Position numbers and translations under genes: made by a program. DNA of 5,964 nucleotides from JAQVXR01 sp050945755 (lineage in GTDB: Bacteria; Bacillota; Dehalobacteriia; Dehalobacteriales; Dehalobacteriaceae). A model generated the notes under the pieces. It worked only from the letters and a program-made list of their open reading frames with translations, ran no database searches and was not told where the DNA came from. The DNA is taken from the NCBI GenBank assembly GCA_050945755.1, contig JBMNTN010000093.1, positions 1 through 5,964 on the forward strand, in the 5' to 3' direction. Shown in pieces: positions 5,545-5,964 of the stretch (position 1 is the first letter of the stretch; each line of letters begins with the position of its first letter).

Positions 5545-5859
5545 ATGATTAGAAAATTTTTTTCACATAATAAGATAAATAGCCAAGGGGGTGTTAATAT
5601 TCATACTTTAAGTCATTTAGAAGAAGTTATGCACCAGAAAGAGCAGGCTTTGATTATGTATGTTCGTTATATGAGAGAGGCTCAGGATAGTGAGAACCAG
5701 GAAATGGCTGCTCTTTTTGCAGATTTGGCTAAAGCAGAAGAAAAGCATATAGCCGTAATTAGAGACCAGGCTACTAAATACTCAAATGAGAACGAAGTAT
5801 TAAATAAATATGAACAAATTAACCAGGATAATTCGCAAGATTCCTCTTATCAGCATTAA
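5545..5859 (+). CDS. Small ferritin-like (rubrerythrin-type) half-protein, start uncertain
   Basis: An open frame of up to 104 residues with two predicted helices, about 23-48 and 50-80, matching the first half of a ferritin/rubrerythrin four-helix bundle. Helix 1 has E33 in KEQALIMYVRYMREA and helix 2 has the ExxH motif E65-E-K-H68 in LAKAEEKHIAVI. E33, E65 and H68 are spaced like the first Glu...ExxH set of rubrerythrins. A single Glu-ExxH half cannot make a complete di-iron site, so a dimer (as in encapsulated ferritin) is expected if it binds iron. The Asn/Gln-rich tail (about 81-104) is probably disordered. The ATG at 5545 has no ribosome site; a good one, AAGGGGGTG, precedes an in-frame ATT at 5599, which would remove 18 residues outside the helical core. 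ATG 5629 is a third option. The coordinates give the longest form. Iron function is inferred. Confidence 0.7.
   Translation: MIRKFFSHNKINSQGGVNIHTLSHLEEVMHQKEQALIMYVRYMREAQDSENQEMAALFADLAKAEEKHIAVIRDQATKYSNENEVLNKYEQINQDNSQDSSYQH
5585..5593 (+). promoter_or_regulatory. Strong Shine-Dalgarno in front of an ATT codon
   Basis: AAGGGGGTG closely matches AAGGAGGTG. It ends 5 bases before the in-frame ATT at 5599-5601, and its G-run ends 7 bases before, which is ideal spacing. No ATG, GTG or TTG in the same frame lies at a usable distance, and the GTG inside it opens a frame that stops after six codons. Confidence 0.5.
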
Positions 5860-5892
5860 AAGGAAAAGGCAATGATAAATCATATTTTTTTA

Positions 5893-5924
5893 AAAATGCA
5901 GCCTGATTAGTCAGACTGCATTTT
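5893..5924. terminator. Hairpin terminator after the ferritin-like gene, possibly bidirectional
   Basis: AAAATGCAG (5893-5901) pairs with CTGCATTTT (5916-5924), then one C/A mismatch, then CTGA/TCAG with loop TTAG. On the plus strand it ends in TTTT, 33 bases after the TAA of the ferritin-like gene. On the minus strand the mismatch becomes a U-G pair and the stem is followed by T-rich sequence, so it could also serve a gene lying to the right of the window. Confidence 0.7.
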
Positions 5925-5964
5925 AACATACATTGGAATATTTTTGTGGATATTAATGCAATTT

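Noticed and set aside
5925..5964. Possible end of a convergent minus-strand gene at the right edge
   Set aside because: Only 40 bases, and the one frame open across them runs into the terminator hairpin; no recognisable protein.

Overview
The window reads as ordinary chromosomal DNA of an anaerobic, endospore-forming Clostridia-type Firmicute, possibly Peptococcaceae-like. This rests on strong GGAGG-type ribosome binding sites with GTG/TTG starts, a Spo0E-family phosphatase, a PflX-type radical SAM enzyme, DUF4846 and DUF169 proteins, moderate-to-low GC content, and many compact Rho-independent terminators. The species assignment is inference. No rRNA, tRNA, CRISPR array, insertion sequence or phage gene is visible.

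Layout: every gene except the last lies on the minus strand, so it is easiest to read from right to left. At the right end a short plus-strand gene encodes a ferritin-like half-protein and ends at a possibly bidirectional terminator. Divergent from it is an isochorismatase-family hydrolase with a TTG start. Next comes a probable two-gene operon: a SAM-dependent O-methyltransferase (GTG start) followed 58 bases later by a DUF169 protein whose stop codon lies inside a strong terminator. Then follow a DUF4846 lipoprotein with its own terminator about 100 bases past the stop, a Spo0E-like phosphatase with its terminator, a PflX-like radical SAM protein followed by an AT-rich hairpin, and finally the N-terminal part of a fumarylacetoacetate-hydrolase (FAH) family enzyme that runs off the left edge.

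Functionally these look like mostly separate transcription units rather than one pathway. Only the methyltransferase and DUF169 genes look co-transcribed. The Spo0E-like protein points to phosphorelay control of sporulation. The least understood pieces are the roughly 100-residue ferritin-like half-protein, whose best Shine-Dalgarno sequence sits in front of an ATT codon rather than an ATG; the DUF4846 lipoprotein, in which a Cys and a His are placed much like an NlpC/P60 dyad; and the methyltransferase-DUF169 pair. No clear multi-gene novel system is evident.
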